A stretch of DNA of 14,224 nucleotides from Paludibacteraceae bacterium (lineage in GTDB: Bacteria > Bacteroidota > Bacteroidia > Bacteroidales > Paludibacteraceae): positions 1-14,224 of the forward strand of contig JAEDFN010000047.1 of NCBI GenBank assembly GCA_016292775.1. The letters run 5' to 3'. A model generated the notes under the pieces. The model worked only from the letters and a program-made list of their open reading frames with translations. It searched no databases and was not told the origin of the DNA. Position 1 is the first letter of the stretch, and each line of letters starts with the position of its first letter. Positions 7,098-14,224 of the stretch are shown here, one piece after another. Position numbers and translations under genes: made by a program.

Positions 7098-7141
7098 CTA
7101 TTTTTTTATCAAAGAAATATATTAAATTCAATTAATTTCAC

Positions 7142-7149
7142 TACCTTTG
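7142..7149 (+). promoter_or_regulatory. -7 promoter box for the porW-porX operon (TACCTTTG)
   Basis: TACCTTTG fits the Bacteroidetes -7 consensus and lies 133 bp upstream of the PorW-like start. It is identical to the box at 181-188. There is no clear -33 TTTG, so strength is uncertain. Confidence 0.55.
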
Positions 7150-7282
7150 CAAATAATAAACGATTTTGAGGATTACAGAAAAGATATCACTAACTAATTC
7201 TCACTACACTAACAAGTAATATATTCTTAATCAAAACAAAAAGTAATACAATATTCTTTTTTGAATTGGCGTTAATAACATA

Positions 7283-10018
7283 ATGAACACAAGCGGAAAC
7301 AACATAATACGACCATTGATACTCCTTTTAGGTATAGTACTGTTTTTCGGGTCGTGCTCCACTCAGAAAAACACTGCAGCCACACGGGGTTACCATCAGA
7401 TGTGCACGGAATACAATGTAGGTTTTAATGCAAAGAGTGCATATACTGAGGGGATAAAAAACATCAACAACGCACTTGAAGACGATTACACACAGCTCTT
7501 GCCCGTATTTCCGATAAGCAATGAAAAAGTGCGCAATGTAGCAAGCGGACAGATGGATAGAACGATAGAGAAATGCCGTAAAGCGATAAAGAAGCACTCT
7601 ATCACCAAAAAACCAAAAAAGAATTACAAAAAAGCAAAAGACCCTGATTACCAATATTTTTACAATCAAGAAGAGTATGTACAAGGGGTAAAAGATGCAT
7701 GGATATTATTAGGCAAAGCCGAATTCAACAAAGGAGATTTCATTGGTTCGGCATCCACATTCTCATACATTCAAAAGCACTACCCTTCGGATAAAGAGAT
7801 ACTCACAAAAGCACGTATTTACCAAGCGCAGGCATACGGCGAAATGGATTGGATTTACGAAGCGGAAGAGGTATTCTCTAAAATTAACGAGTTGGATATC
7901 AATTCAAAGACCAACAAAGACTATACAATAACAAAAGCATATCTATTAATAAAATCAAAGCGCTATGAAGAGGCAATACCCCACATGCAGATTGCCATAA
8001 ATAAAGAGCACAAAAAATTTTATTCCTCACGATACAACTTCATATTAGGACAATTATATCTGCTAATAGGGCAGAAACGCAACGCCATAAAATATTTCAA
8101 AGCCGCCAATAAAGAGGCTCGGAATTATCAAATGCAATACAACGCGAAATTGATGTTATTTCAATGCGACACAAAGAATTGGAAAAAGAACATAAAATCG
8201 CTTGAGAAGATGGCGAAGAACTCGAAGAATAAGGAGTATCTCGACCAACTATACACTATTGAGGGCAACATCTATTTAGAGCATCGCGACACTCTCGCGG
8301 CAATAGAAGCATACAAGAAAGGCATTGAAAAGAGTACGAGAGAAGGAATAGAGAAAGCACAAGTACTGATAACCTTGGGGGACCTCTATTACGATAAAAA
8401 AGAATTTGCCAAAGCCCATCCGTGCTACGAAGAGGCTGCAACATTATTATCCAACACCCACGAAGATTATAAAAGGGTGAATTTACTTAGCGAAACCCTT
8501 GGAGAATTTTCACAACACTACAACACCGTACAACTACAAGACAGCCTGCAACGCCTATCACAACTAACAGAAGATGAGCAGATTGCCATAATAAATAAGA
8601 TAATTGAGAAGGTAAAAAAAGAGGATGAAGAGGCACGAAAGAAAGCGGAAGACGAAGAGAAAAAAGGATTCGTAGAGCCGGAAGCAATAAATATGAATAT
8701 TGCACAAGCAACCGGCGAACCGAATTGGTACTTCTATAACCCTCAATTAAAAGCGAGCGGAGCAAAAGAGTTCAACAGAGTATGGGGCAAGAGAATATTG
8801 GAAGACAACTGGCGGAGAAAGACCAAAACAAGCAGTAGCACAATATCGTCGATAGGCGGCGATGAAGCGGAGGAAAATGGCGACAGCGAAAAACCGGAAA
8901 AAGAGGATGAAGTAGCAAAAGATGAAAAAGGCAACCCTATTCCGGAAACATATACTGTAAGCTATTATCTATCGCAAATACCAAAAACGCCGGAAGATAT
9001 AAATGCTTCAAACGAATTAATAGAAGAGTCGTTATACCAAATAGCAGTAATTTATGACGAGAAATTAAAAGAATATAACCTATCGATAGAGAGTTATAAA
9101 GATTATGAACAACGCTTCCCGACAAGCGACAAGTTACTCGACAGTTATTACTCCTGCTTCAGGATGTGCGGAATAATAGGAGACTCCACATTACAAGAGG
9201 TTTACCGACAAAAAATATTAGAGATGTACCCCGACAGCAGATATGCTCAAGTACTATCACAAGATAACTACGAAGAGAAAACCAAAGAGATGCTCAGGGT
9301 ACAAGACTCCATATATAACGACACCTATCAAGCCTACGGCAAAGGCGATTTTGCTACGGTAATGACCAATTACAACAAGATAAACAACAATTATCCGATG
9401 AGTAATCTACTCCCTAAATTTGCATTTTTAAAAGCATTGGCAATAGGGAAAACGCAAGACAAAGAGAGCTTTGGCAATGAATTGCAAAACATTGTAAACA
9501 CATGGCCAAAAGCAGATGTAACTCCGACATGTAAAGATATTTTGGCACTGATGAAACAGGGCCTTGAAGCTCAAAAAGGCAGCACGCACAGTACTATTCT
9601 TGACAAACGCAACGAGCTTTCACAGCAAGAGATAGAAGAGATATCTACGGTAGCAAAAGAATTTGACAACGACAAACAAACAACCCACGTAATGCTCTTG
9701 ATTTCAAAAAATGATGATGAAAACAGCATCAACCACCTATTGTATGACATTGCCGCATTCAATTTTACAAAATTCATGATTAAGAGTTTTGACATCGACA
9801 AGCAGACAATAGAAAAGAATAAAGCACTGATAATATCTACTTTCGAATCATACGAAGAGGCATTATGGTACGAAAAAATGATGCTTTCAGAACCGGCATT
9901 ACAAGGAAAAGTAACCCTTGACAAAGTAGAGAGAGTAATAATTTCCGAGAGCAACCTAAAATTAATTACCGCCGGAAAAACTATTAACGAGTATAAACAA
10001 TTCTTACAAAACAAATGA
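7283..10018 (+). CDS. porW: PorW/SprE-like TPR lipoprotein of the type IX secretion system
   Basis: A 911-residue outer-membrane lipoprotein of the PorW (Porphyromonas)/SprE (Flavobacterium) type, a T9SS component needed for secretion and, in gliding species, motility. The N-terminus has a hydrophobic stretch (about 8-22) and the lipobox FFGSC with Cys25 as the lipidated residue. The segment TRGYHQMCTEYNVGFNAKSAYTEG lies shortly after it and is typical of the family. Residues about 130-430 contain several TPR-like helical pairs. Two highly charged stretches follow (about 445-463 and 523-551), probably flexible linkers, then more TPR-like sequence and a C-terminal domain ending in NEYKQFLQNK. 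It heads a plus-strand operon, with the PorX-like gene only 4 bp downstream. Size and layout match the family; a more generic TPR lipoprotein is the alternative. Confidence 0.85.
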   Translation: MNTSGNNIIRPLILLLGIVLFFGSCSTQKNTAATRGYHQMCTEYNVGFNAKSAYTEGIKNINNALEDDYTQLLPVFPISNEKVRNVASGQMDRTIEKCRKAIKKHSITKKPKKNYKKAKDPDYQYFYNQEEYVQGVKDAWILLGKAEFNKGDFIGSASTFSYIQKHYPSDKEILTKARIYQAQAYGEMDWIYEAEEVFSKINELDINSKTNKDYTITKAYLLIKSKRYEEAIPHMQIAINKEHKKFYSSRYNFILGQLYLLIGQKRNAIKYFKAANKEARNYQMQYNAKLMLFQCDTKNWKKNIKSLEKMAKNSKNKEYLDQLYTIEGNIYLEHRDTLAAIEAYKKGIEKSTREGIEKAQVLITLGDLYYDKKEFAKAHPCYEEAATLLSNTHEDYKRVNLLSETLGEFSQHYNTVQLQDSLQRLSQLTEDEQIAIINKIIEKVKKEDEEARKKAEDEEKKGFVEPEAINMNIAQATGEPNWYFYNPQLKASGAKEFNRVWGKRILEDNWRRKTKTSSSTISSIGGDEAEENGDSEKPEKEDEVAKDEKGNPIPETYTVSYYLSQIPKTPEDINASNELIEESLYQIAVIYDEKLKEYNLSIESYKDYEQRFPTSDKLLDSYYSCFRMCGIIGDSTLQEVYRQKILEMYPDSRYAQVLSQDNYEEKTKEMLRVQDSIYNDTYQAYGKGDFATVMTNYNKINNNYPMSNLLPKFAFLKALAIGKTQDKESFGNELQNIVNTWPKADVTPTCKDILALMKQGLEAQKGSTHSTILDKRNELSQQEIEEISTVAKEFDNDKQTTHVMLLISKNDDENSINHLLYDIAAFNFTKFMIKSFDIDKQTIEKNKALIISTFESYEEALWYEKMMLSEPALQGKVTLDKVERVIISESNLKLITAGKTINEYKQFLQNK

Positions 10019-10022
10019 TATT

Positions 10023-11567
10023 ATGTATAAAATCTTATGGGTTGACGATGAAATAGATTTATTAAAGCCATATACTTTATATCTGAAGAATAAAGGATAT
10101 GAAGTAGACACCGCCACGAACGGACAGGATGCTATAGAACTATGTGAAAAAGAGATTTACGACATAGTATTTCTGGATGAAAACATGCCGGGACTCAGTG
10201 GACTTGAAACATTGTCAAAGATAAAAGAGGTACGCCCTAATATTCCTATTGTTATGATTACCAAGAGCGAAGAAGAGAATATCATGGATATGGCAATAGG
10301 CAATAAGATAGCGGACTATTTAATAAAGCCCGTAAATCCAAGTCAGATATTGATGACATTAAAGAAACATATTCACAAAAGGGATATTATCAACACACAA
10401 ACAACGACATCCTATCGGCAAGAATTTATGCAGATAGGTAGTCAACTGAACAACACTGTCACCTATGAAGATTGGTATGACTTATATAAAAAGTTGGTAT
10501 ATTGGGATTTTAAATTAACAGAGACCGACAATGAACTTCGCGATTTACTACAGTCACAAAAGAGTGAAGCCAATGCCTTTTTTGCCAAATATATCAAGAA
10601 CAACTATTTAGATTGGATAAACAACCCTGATGAAAGGCCATTATTAAGTACCGACATCTTTAAGAAGAGAATTTTCCCGCTATTAGATAAAAAGGAGAAA
10701 ATATTTTTTATTGTTATCGACAATTTTCGCTACGACCAATCGAAACTACTGATAGAATTGCTGTCGGAACTATATAGTGTAGAGAAAGAAGAGCTCTATT
10801 TCAGCATATTACCAACAGCAACGCAATATGCAAGGAACGCTATTTTTTCGGGACTTATGCCACTACAAATAAAAAATATGTTTCCGGAATTATGGGTTGA
10901 CGAAGAAGATGAAGAGGGAAAAAACAACAACGAAGAAGAGCTTATAAAAACGCTCTTTAACAGATATAGAAGAAATAATACATTTTCTTACAACAAGATA
11001 TTCAACTCCATAGGGTGTGAAAAAGTTATAGACCAATTAAATAATTTATCCGGCAATGACATTAATATATGTGTAATAAACTTTATAGATATGTTGTCAC
11101 ACGCCCGCACCGACAGCAAGATAGTACAAGAGTTGGCGAATACCGAAGCCGCATATCGCTCGGTAACTAAATCGTGGTTGAAATACTCATCCACATTCGG
11201 ACTATTTAAAGAGTTGGCACGCCGAGGATATAAAGTAGTGATTACCACTGACCACGGAACGGTATTCGTAGACCGCCCGATAAAAGTGGTGGGAGACAAA
11301 AACACAAATGTAAACTTACGATACAAAGTAGGTAAAGCATTAGCATACAATAAAAAAGAGGTATTTGAAATAAACAATCCACAAAAAGCTATGCTACCAT
11401 CCCCGAACATCAGTTCGACATACATCTTTGCTACGGAGAATAATTTCTTTGCATATCCCAACAATTACAACTATTACGTAAATTATTACAAAGACACATT
11501 CCAACACGGAGGAGTATCAATGGAGGAGATGCTCATACCATTTATTACATTAACGCCAAAAAAATAA
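10023..11567 (+). CDS. porX: PorX-like response regulator with PglZ phosphatase domain
   Basis: A 514-residue cytoplasmic regulator. PorX, with the kinase PorY and sigma factor SigP, controls T9SS gene expression. Residues 1-120 are a receiver domain: acidic pair Asp8-Asp9, phospho-acceptor Asp52 in FLDENMPG, Thr80 and Lys102 in YLIKPVNP. A helical linker (about 125-220) joins a C-terminal PglZ/alkaline-phosphatase-fold domain whose metal-site residues are visible: Asp233 in VIDNFRYDQ, the probable nucleophile Thr in PTATQYARN (Thr265 or Thr267), Asp356 and His360 in DMLSHAR, Asp410-His411 in TTDHGTVF, and His495 in QHGG. Published work on PorX describes zinc-dependent phosphodiesterase activity on oligonucleotides for this domain. 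It lies 4 bp after the PorW-like gene and 4 bp before murF. All key residues look intact. Confidence 0.93.
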   Translation: MYKILWVDDEIDLLKPYTLYLKNKGYEVDTATNGQDAIELCEKEIYDIVFLDENMPGLSGLETLSKIKEVRPNIPIVMITKSEEENIMDMAIGNKIADYLIKPVNPSQILMTLKKHIHKRDIINTQTTTSYRQEFMQIGSQLNNTVTYEDWYDLYKKLVYWDFKLTETDNELRDLLQSQKSEANAFFAKYIKNNYLDWINNPDERPLLSTDIFKKRIFPLLDKKEKIFFIVIDNFRYDQSKLLIELLSELYSVEKEELYFSILPTATQYARNAIFSGLMPLQIKNMFPELWVDEEDEEGKNNNEEELIKTLFNRYRRNNTFSYNKIFNSIGCEKVIDQLNNLSGNDINICVINFIDMLSHARTDSKIVQELANTEAAYRSVTKSWLKYSSTFGLFKELARRGYKVVITTDHGTVFVDRPIKVVGDKNTNVNLRYKVGKALAYNKKEVFEINNPQKAMLPSPNISSTYIFATENNFFAYPNNYNYYVNYYKDTFQHGGVSMEEMLIPFITLTPKK

Positions 11568-11571
11568 GAGT

Positions 11572-12864
11572 ATGATAACGATAGAAGAGTTATATAAAAT
11601 ATTTATCAAACATCCGCATATTACCACCGACAGTCGTCAATGCAGCCAAGGAGCCATATTTTTTGCACTAAAAGGGGATAATTTTAACGGCAATAAATTT
11701 GCAAAAAGTGCATTGGAAAAAGGGTGTGCATATGCCGTTATCGACGAGCCACAAGAAGAGCAAGACGATAGATATTTACTAACAACAAACGTATTGGAAA
11801 CATTACAGAAGTTGGCACAATATCACAGAGATCAATTATCCATTCCAATAATAGGTATTACCGGAACAAATGGCAAAACGACCACTAAAGAACTCATAGC
11901 CACAGTATTAAAAAAGAGATACAACGTACAATATACAAAGGGGAACTTCAACAATCATATTGGAGTACCTATCTCGATATTGAGTATTGACAGCACTCAT
12001 GATATAGCAGTGATAGAGATGGGAGCCAATCATCCCAAAGAGATAGAGTTCCTTACAAAGATATCCAAGCCGACATGCGGACTTATTACAAACGTAGGCA
12101 AAGCGCATCTTGAAGGATTCGGATCGTTGGAAGGAGTTATTAACACAAAAAAAGAGCTCTACGATTGGCTGATATCGCATAAAGGAACGATATTTGTCAA
12201 TCACAACAACGAATATCTCACTCCACTTGTAAAAGGATATGACAAAGTGGAATATTATAGTAGCAACCCGGAATCAAAAGACGCCACTACGGGAGAGGTC
12301 ACCAAATGCAATCCTTATTTACATTTTAAATTAAGAGGGATAGACGGTGAGATATCCACACACTTGATAGGGTCGTATAACATAGACAACATACTCTCGG
12401 CAGTGGCAATAGGGCGCAAATTCGGTATTAGTGACGAGAAGATTGTAGAAGCAATAGCGGAGTATACACCTACAAACAATCGCTCACAACTTATGGAAAC
12501 AGAGCGCAATACGGTAATTATTGACGCTTACAACGCTAACGCTACAAGTATGAAAGCGGCGATAGAAAACTTCAATATGATAGAAACCAAAGCACCCAAA
12601 TGTGCAATACTTGGAGATATGCTTGAATTGGGAGAACAATCGTCTATTGAGCATCAACGCATAATCACACTACTTGAAAACTCAAAAATCGACAATATTA
12701 TATTAGTAGGCAAAGAATTTGGAAACACCACACACCACTATAGGTGGTATGAGACCAGTGAGCTATTAGCAGAAAAACTCAAAACAGAGCCGATACAAAA
12801 AAATATGATATTGCTAAAAGGGTCACATGGAATAGGATTACAGAAACTAATAGAACTATTATAA
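11572..12864 (+). CDS. murF: UDP-N-acetylmuramoyl-tripeptide--D-alanyl-D-alanine ligase
   Basis: A 430-residue cytoplasmic Mur ligase that adds D-Ala-D-Ala to the UDP-MurNAc-tripeptide, the last cytoplasmic step in making the peptidoglycan pentapeptide. The N-terminal domain has the MurF-type DSRQ...GAIFFALKGDNFNGNKF motif (about 20-43). The ATP-binding loop GTNGKTTT is at 98-105 with Lys102 in the P-loop. EMGANHPKEIEFL and TNVGKAHLEGFG are conserved central-domain motifs, and the C-terminal domain has DAYNANATSMKAAIENF and ILGDMLELG, which separate MurF from MurC, D and E. The length is normal. It is placed 4 bp after the PorX-like gene and 11 bp before the next lipoprotein gene, so it is likely co-transcribed with T9SS genes and not with a mur cluster. 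Confidence 0.96.
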   Translation: MITIEELYKIFIKHPHITTDSRQCSQGAIFFALKGDNFNGNKFAKSALEKGCAYAVIDEPQEEQDDRYLLTTNVLETLQKLAQYHRDQLSIPIIGITGTNGKTTTKELIATVLKKRYNVQYTKGNFNNHIGVPISILSIDSTHDIAVIEMGANHPKEIEFLTKISKPTCGLITNVGKAHLEGFGSLEGVINTKKELYDWLISHKGTIFVNHNNEYLTPLVKGYDKVEYYSSNPESKDATTGEVTKCNPYLHFKLRGIDGEISTHLIGSYNIDNILSAVAIGRKFGISDEKIVEAIAEYTPTNNRSQLMETERNTVIIDAYNANATSMKAAIENFNMIETKAPKCAILGDMLELGEQSSIEHQRIITLLENSKIDNIILVGKEFGNTTHHYRWYETSELLAEKLKTEPIQKNMILLKGSHGIGLQKLIELL

Positions 12865-12875
12865 ACAGATATAAG

Positions 12876-13337
12876 ATGAAATTTGTAAAAAGAGAATATA
12901 TAACATGTATCATCATATTTAGCATAATAGCATTCACGGCATGCGACCAAAGGTATAACACCTACAATCCGATACCGGAGATGCCTGTGAACTACACACT
13001 TAATATAGTGCGGGATGCCCCGATATTGATGACACAAGGAGGCTTTATAAGCATAACGGAGCCGAATAAATCGGGGCAGTATATAGGATATGGCGGGTTG
13101 CTGATATTTTATGGATTCGACAATTACTATTATGCATACGATTTAAGTTGTCCGCACGAATGCAAAAAAGAGATACGCGTTATACCCTCTATGGCAGGGA
13201 TAGCAGAATGCCCTGAATGTAAAACGAAATACGACATAGGATTTGGCACGGGGATGCCATCGGGAGGAGAGAGCGAATATGGATTACGGCGATATACCGT
13301 AACAATAAGCGGAGAAAACTTACGAGTAACAAAATAA
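12876..13337 (+). CDS. Rieske-like lipoprotein with altered cluster ligands
   Basis: A 153-residue predicted lipoprotein. A hydrophobic N-terminus (about 10-21) precedes the lipobox FTAC with Cys23 as the lipidated residue. The rest resembles a small Rieske domain: YAYDLSCPHEC (86-96) supplies Cys92 and His94, and AECPECKTKYDIGFG (110-124) supplies Cys112 and Cys115. In a standard Rieske site the second motif is C-x-x-H; here it is C-x-x-C, and a further Cys96 lies beside the first motif. The glycine-rich tail GTGMPSGGESEYGLRRY fits the family's closing strands. It could bind a 2Fe-2S cluster with an altered ligand set, another metal, or have lost the cluster. It is the last gene of the PorW/PorX/MurF operon. 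Its redox partner is unknown. Confidence 0.72.
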   Translation: MKFVKREYITCIIIFSIIAFTACDQRYNTYNPIPEMPVNYTLNIVRDAPILMTQGGFISITEPNKSGQYIGYGGLLIFYGFDNYYYAYDLSCPHECKKEIRVIPSMAGIAECPECKTKYDIGFGTGMPSGGESEYGLRRYTVTISGENLRVTK

Positions 13338-13338
13338 T

Positions 13339-13358
13339 AAAAAAGAACATACTTTTTT
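13339..13358 (+). terminator. possible weak terminator after the Rieske-like gene
   Basis: AAAAAAG (13339-13345) pairs with CTTTTTT (13352-13358) around a 6-nt loop, just after the stop codon. Only one G-C pair supports the stem, so it would be weak. It sits at the right place, between this operon and the gcvH promoter. Confidence 0.3.
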
Positions 13359-13368
13359 CTTGAATAAC

Positions 13369-13400
13369 TTTGTTCATATCAAACAAAACCATTATCTTTG
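13369..13400 (+). promoter_or_regulatory. gcvH promoter (TTTG-N20-TATCTTTG)
   Basis: TTTG at 13369-13372 is followed after 20 bp by TATCTTTG at 13393-13400, matching both parts of the Bacteroidetes primary-sigma promoter with good spacing. It is the best promoter in the window. It gives gcvH a leader of about 30 nt, which supports the ATG at 13437 over an upstream in-frame TTG at 13398 that overlaps the -7 box. Confidence 0.8.
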
Positions 13401-13436
13401 CACAGAAAATTTACTAACCATATAAACATTCAAAAA

Positions 13437-13814
13437 ATGAACTGTCCAAGTAACTTAAAGTACACTAAATCAGACGAATGGATTCGCGTAGAAGGTGAAT
13501 TTGCATTTGTAGGTATTACAGATTTCGCTCAAAACGAATTGGGAGAAGTTGTTTTCGTAGAAAATGAGAAAGAAGGTGAGACACTTGCAGAAGGCGAAAC
13601 TTTCGGATCAATCGAAGCAGTAAAAACAGTAGCTCCACTTGAGATGCCTGTATCAGGAGAAATTGTAGAAGTAAATGCAGAGCTCGAAGATGCTCCTGAA
13701 CTTGTAAACAACGATCCTTACGGAAAAGGCTGGATGATAAAAATCGCTATCAAAGATGCATCTGAGTTAGACAAACTTATGGATGCTGCCGGCTACGAAG
13801 CTTATCGCGGATAA
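13437..13814 (+). CDS. gcvH: glycine cleavage system H protein
   Basis: A 125-residue H protein, the lipoyl carrier of the glycine cleavage system, shuttling the aminomethyl group from P protein to T protein and handing electrons to L protein. The whole sequence matches the family: YTKSDEWIRVEGEFAFVGIT near the start, the lipoylation motif GSIEAVKTVAPL with Lys63 as the lipoyl site, and NNDPYGKGWMIKI toward the end. The frame is open back to a TTG at 13398, but those 13 codons overlap the promoter -7 box, so ATG 13437 is chosen; it yields the normal family start. It appears to be a single-gene unit with its own promoter and terminator. Wobble choices look different from the flanking genes (fewer runs of A/T-ending rare codons), consistent with high expression. 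No gcvT or gcvP is in the window. Confidence 0.97.
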   Translation: MNCPSNLKYTKSDEWIRVEGEFAFVGITDFAQNELGEVVFVENEKEGETLAEGETFGSIEAVKTVAPLEMPVSGEIVEVNAELEDAPELVNNDPYGKGWMIKIAIKDASELDKLMDAAGYEAYRG

Positions 13815-13836
13815 TAATTACAAATAGTAACATAAT

Positions 13837-13869
13837 GCAGGGCAATAGGATTGTTGTCCTGCTTTTTTT
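13837..13869 (+). terminator. intrinsic terminator after gcvH
   Basis: GCAGGGCAA (13837-13845) pairs with TTGTCCTGC (13854-13862), 9 bp with one G-U pair, around an 8-nt loop, followed by seven T (13863-13869). This is a typical rho-independent terminator, 22 bp after the gcvH stop. The folK start codon follows only 6 bp after the T run. Confidence 0.88.
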
Positions 13870-13875
13870 ATTTAT

Positions 13876-14224
13876 ATGATATATCTATCAATAGGTACTA
13901 ATTTAGGCAATAAAAAGGCAAATATAGATTATGCCGTACAGCTGCTGAAAAGTTTGGGTACGGTAGAAGCCATTTCCGATTATTGGAGTTCCGACCCATG
14001 GGGTTTTGACTCGGAGAACGGATTTATCAATATAGCGATAGCTATGGCGTCGGATAAAGAACCATTGGAATTTCTACGACTCACAAAGGAGATAGAGATA
14101 GAGATGGGGCGCACGAAAAAGAGTACTGACGGCTATTCCGACAGGATAATAGATATCGACATCATAGATTATAACGGAAAAATAATCAATGAAAAAGAGC
14201 TTGTACTACCCCATCCGCATATAG
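13876..14224 (+). CDS. folK: HPPK (6-hydroxymethyl-dihydropterin pyrophosphokinase), partial
   Basis: The frame opens at ATG 13876 and runs off the window end with 116 codons read, so the 3' end is missing. The protein transfers pyrophosphate from ATP to 6-hydroxymethyl-7,8-dihydropterin in folate synthesis. Family motifs are present in order: IGTNLGNKKANI (about 6-17), SSDPWGF (38-44) with FIN following, an E...GR segment (IEIEMGRTKKS), YSDRIIDIDIIDYNG (about 87-101) containing the metal-binding D-I-D, and LVLPHPHI at the break. The gcvH terminator ends 6 bp before the start codon, and no separate promoter box is obvious. The start is supported by the family's usual N-terminus. Confidence 0.93.
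   Translation, partial: MIYLSIGTNLGNKKANIDYAVQLLKSLGTVEAISDYWSSDPWGFDSENGFINIAIAMASDKEPLEFLRLTKEIEIEMGRTKKSTDGYSDRIIDIDIIDYNGKIINEKELVLPHPHI

Larger units (their letters stand above)
7068..7282. promoter_or_regulatory. divergent promoter region
   Basis: This 215-bp gap lies between two head-to-head transcription units. It contains one -7 box on each strand (minus strand 7090-7097, plus strand 7142-7149), 44 bp apart. The plus-strand unit would have a leader of about 130 nt, A/T-rich, with no clear riboswitch or terminator structure. The minus-strand leader would be very short, about 15-20 nt. Confidence 0.6.

Noticed and set aside
9571..10014. 147-codon open frame on the minus strand
   Set aside because: It is antisense to the C-terminal part of the PorW-like gene and has no independent start signals or recognisable product.
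10988..11464. 158-codon open frame on the minus strand
   Set aside because: It lies antisense within the PglZ domain of porX, whose conserved residues prove the plus-strand frame.
13398..13436. N-terminal extension of gcvH from an in-frame TTG
   Set aside because: The TTG overlaps the promoter -7 box, so it would not be in the mRNA. The family's usual start matches the ATG at 13437.

Overview
The window looks chromosomal and comes from a member of the Bacteroidetes, most likely the order Bacteroidales. Three things point there. Several intergenic regions carry the Bacteroidetes-type -7 box TAnnTTTG, in one case with a well-spaced TTTG at -33. Starts lack Shine-Dalgarno sequences. The gene content includes PorW/SprE- and PorX-like proteins, which belong to the type IX secretion system (T9SS) found only in this phylum. 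No rRNA, tRNA, CRISPR array, transposase or integrase was seen.

Layout. (1) Positions 1-1860 are a conspicuously AT-rich segment. It holds a non-coding stretch with several inverted repeats and two possible -7 boxes, then a two-gene unit: a 94-residue peptide with a double-glycine leader and an eight-cysteine core, and a 367-residue secreted protein with no recognisable family. (2) A perfect 15-bp hairpin (1859-1898) separates this unit from a convergent, tightly packed minus-strand cluster (7067 down to 1924): M16 peptidase, O-methyltransferase, hotdog thioesterase, SppA signal-peptide peptidase and an Mrp/ApbC Fe-S carrier ATPase. (3) A 215-bp divergent promoter region (7068-7282) separates that cluster from a plus-strand operon (7283-13337): PorW/SprE-like TPR lipoprotein, PorX-like response regulator/PglZ protein, MurF and a Rieske-like lipoprotein. 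(4) gcvH has its own promoter and its own terminator. (5) A folK gene starts immediately after that terminator and runs off the window end.

How the genes fit together. The porW-porX pair is a T9SS structural/regulatory module, and MurF and the Rieske-like lipoprotein are probably co-transcribed with it. The minus-strand cluster is envelope protein turnover plus housekeeping (Fe-S delivery, acyl-thioester hydrolysis, methyl transfer). The most novel part is the AT-rich island at the left edge. It resembles an accessory peptide locus: a GG-leader Cys-rich precursor followed 14 bp later by a secreted partner. No modification enzyme or C39 peptidase/transporter is visible inside the window.
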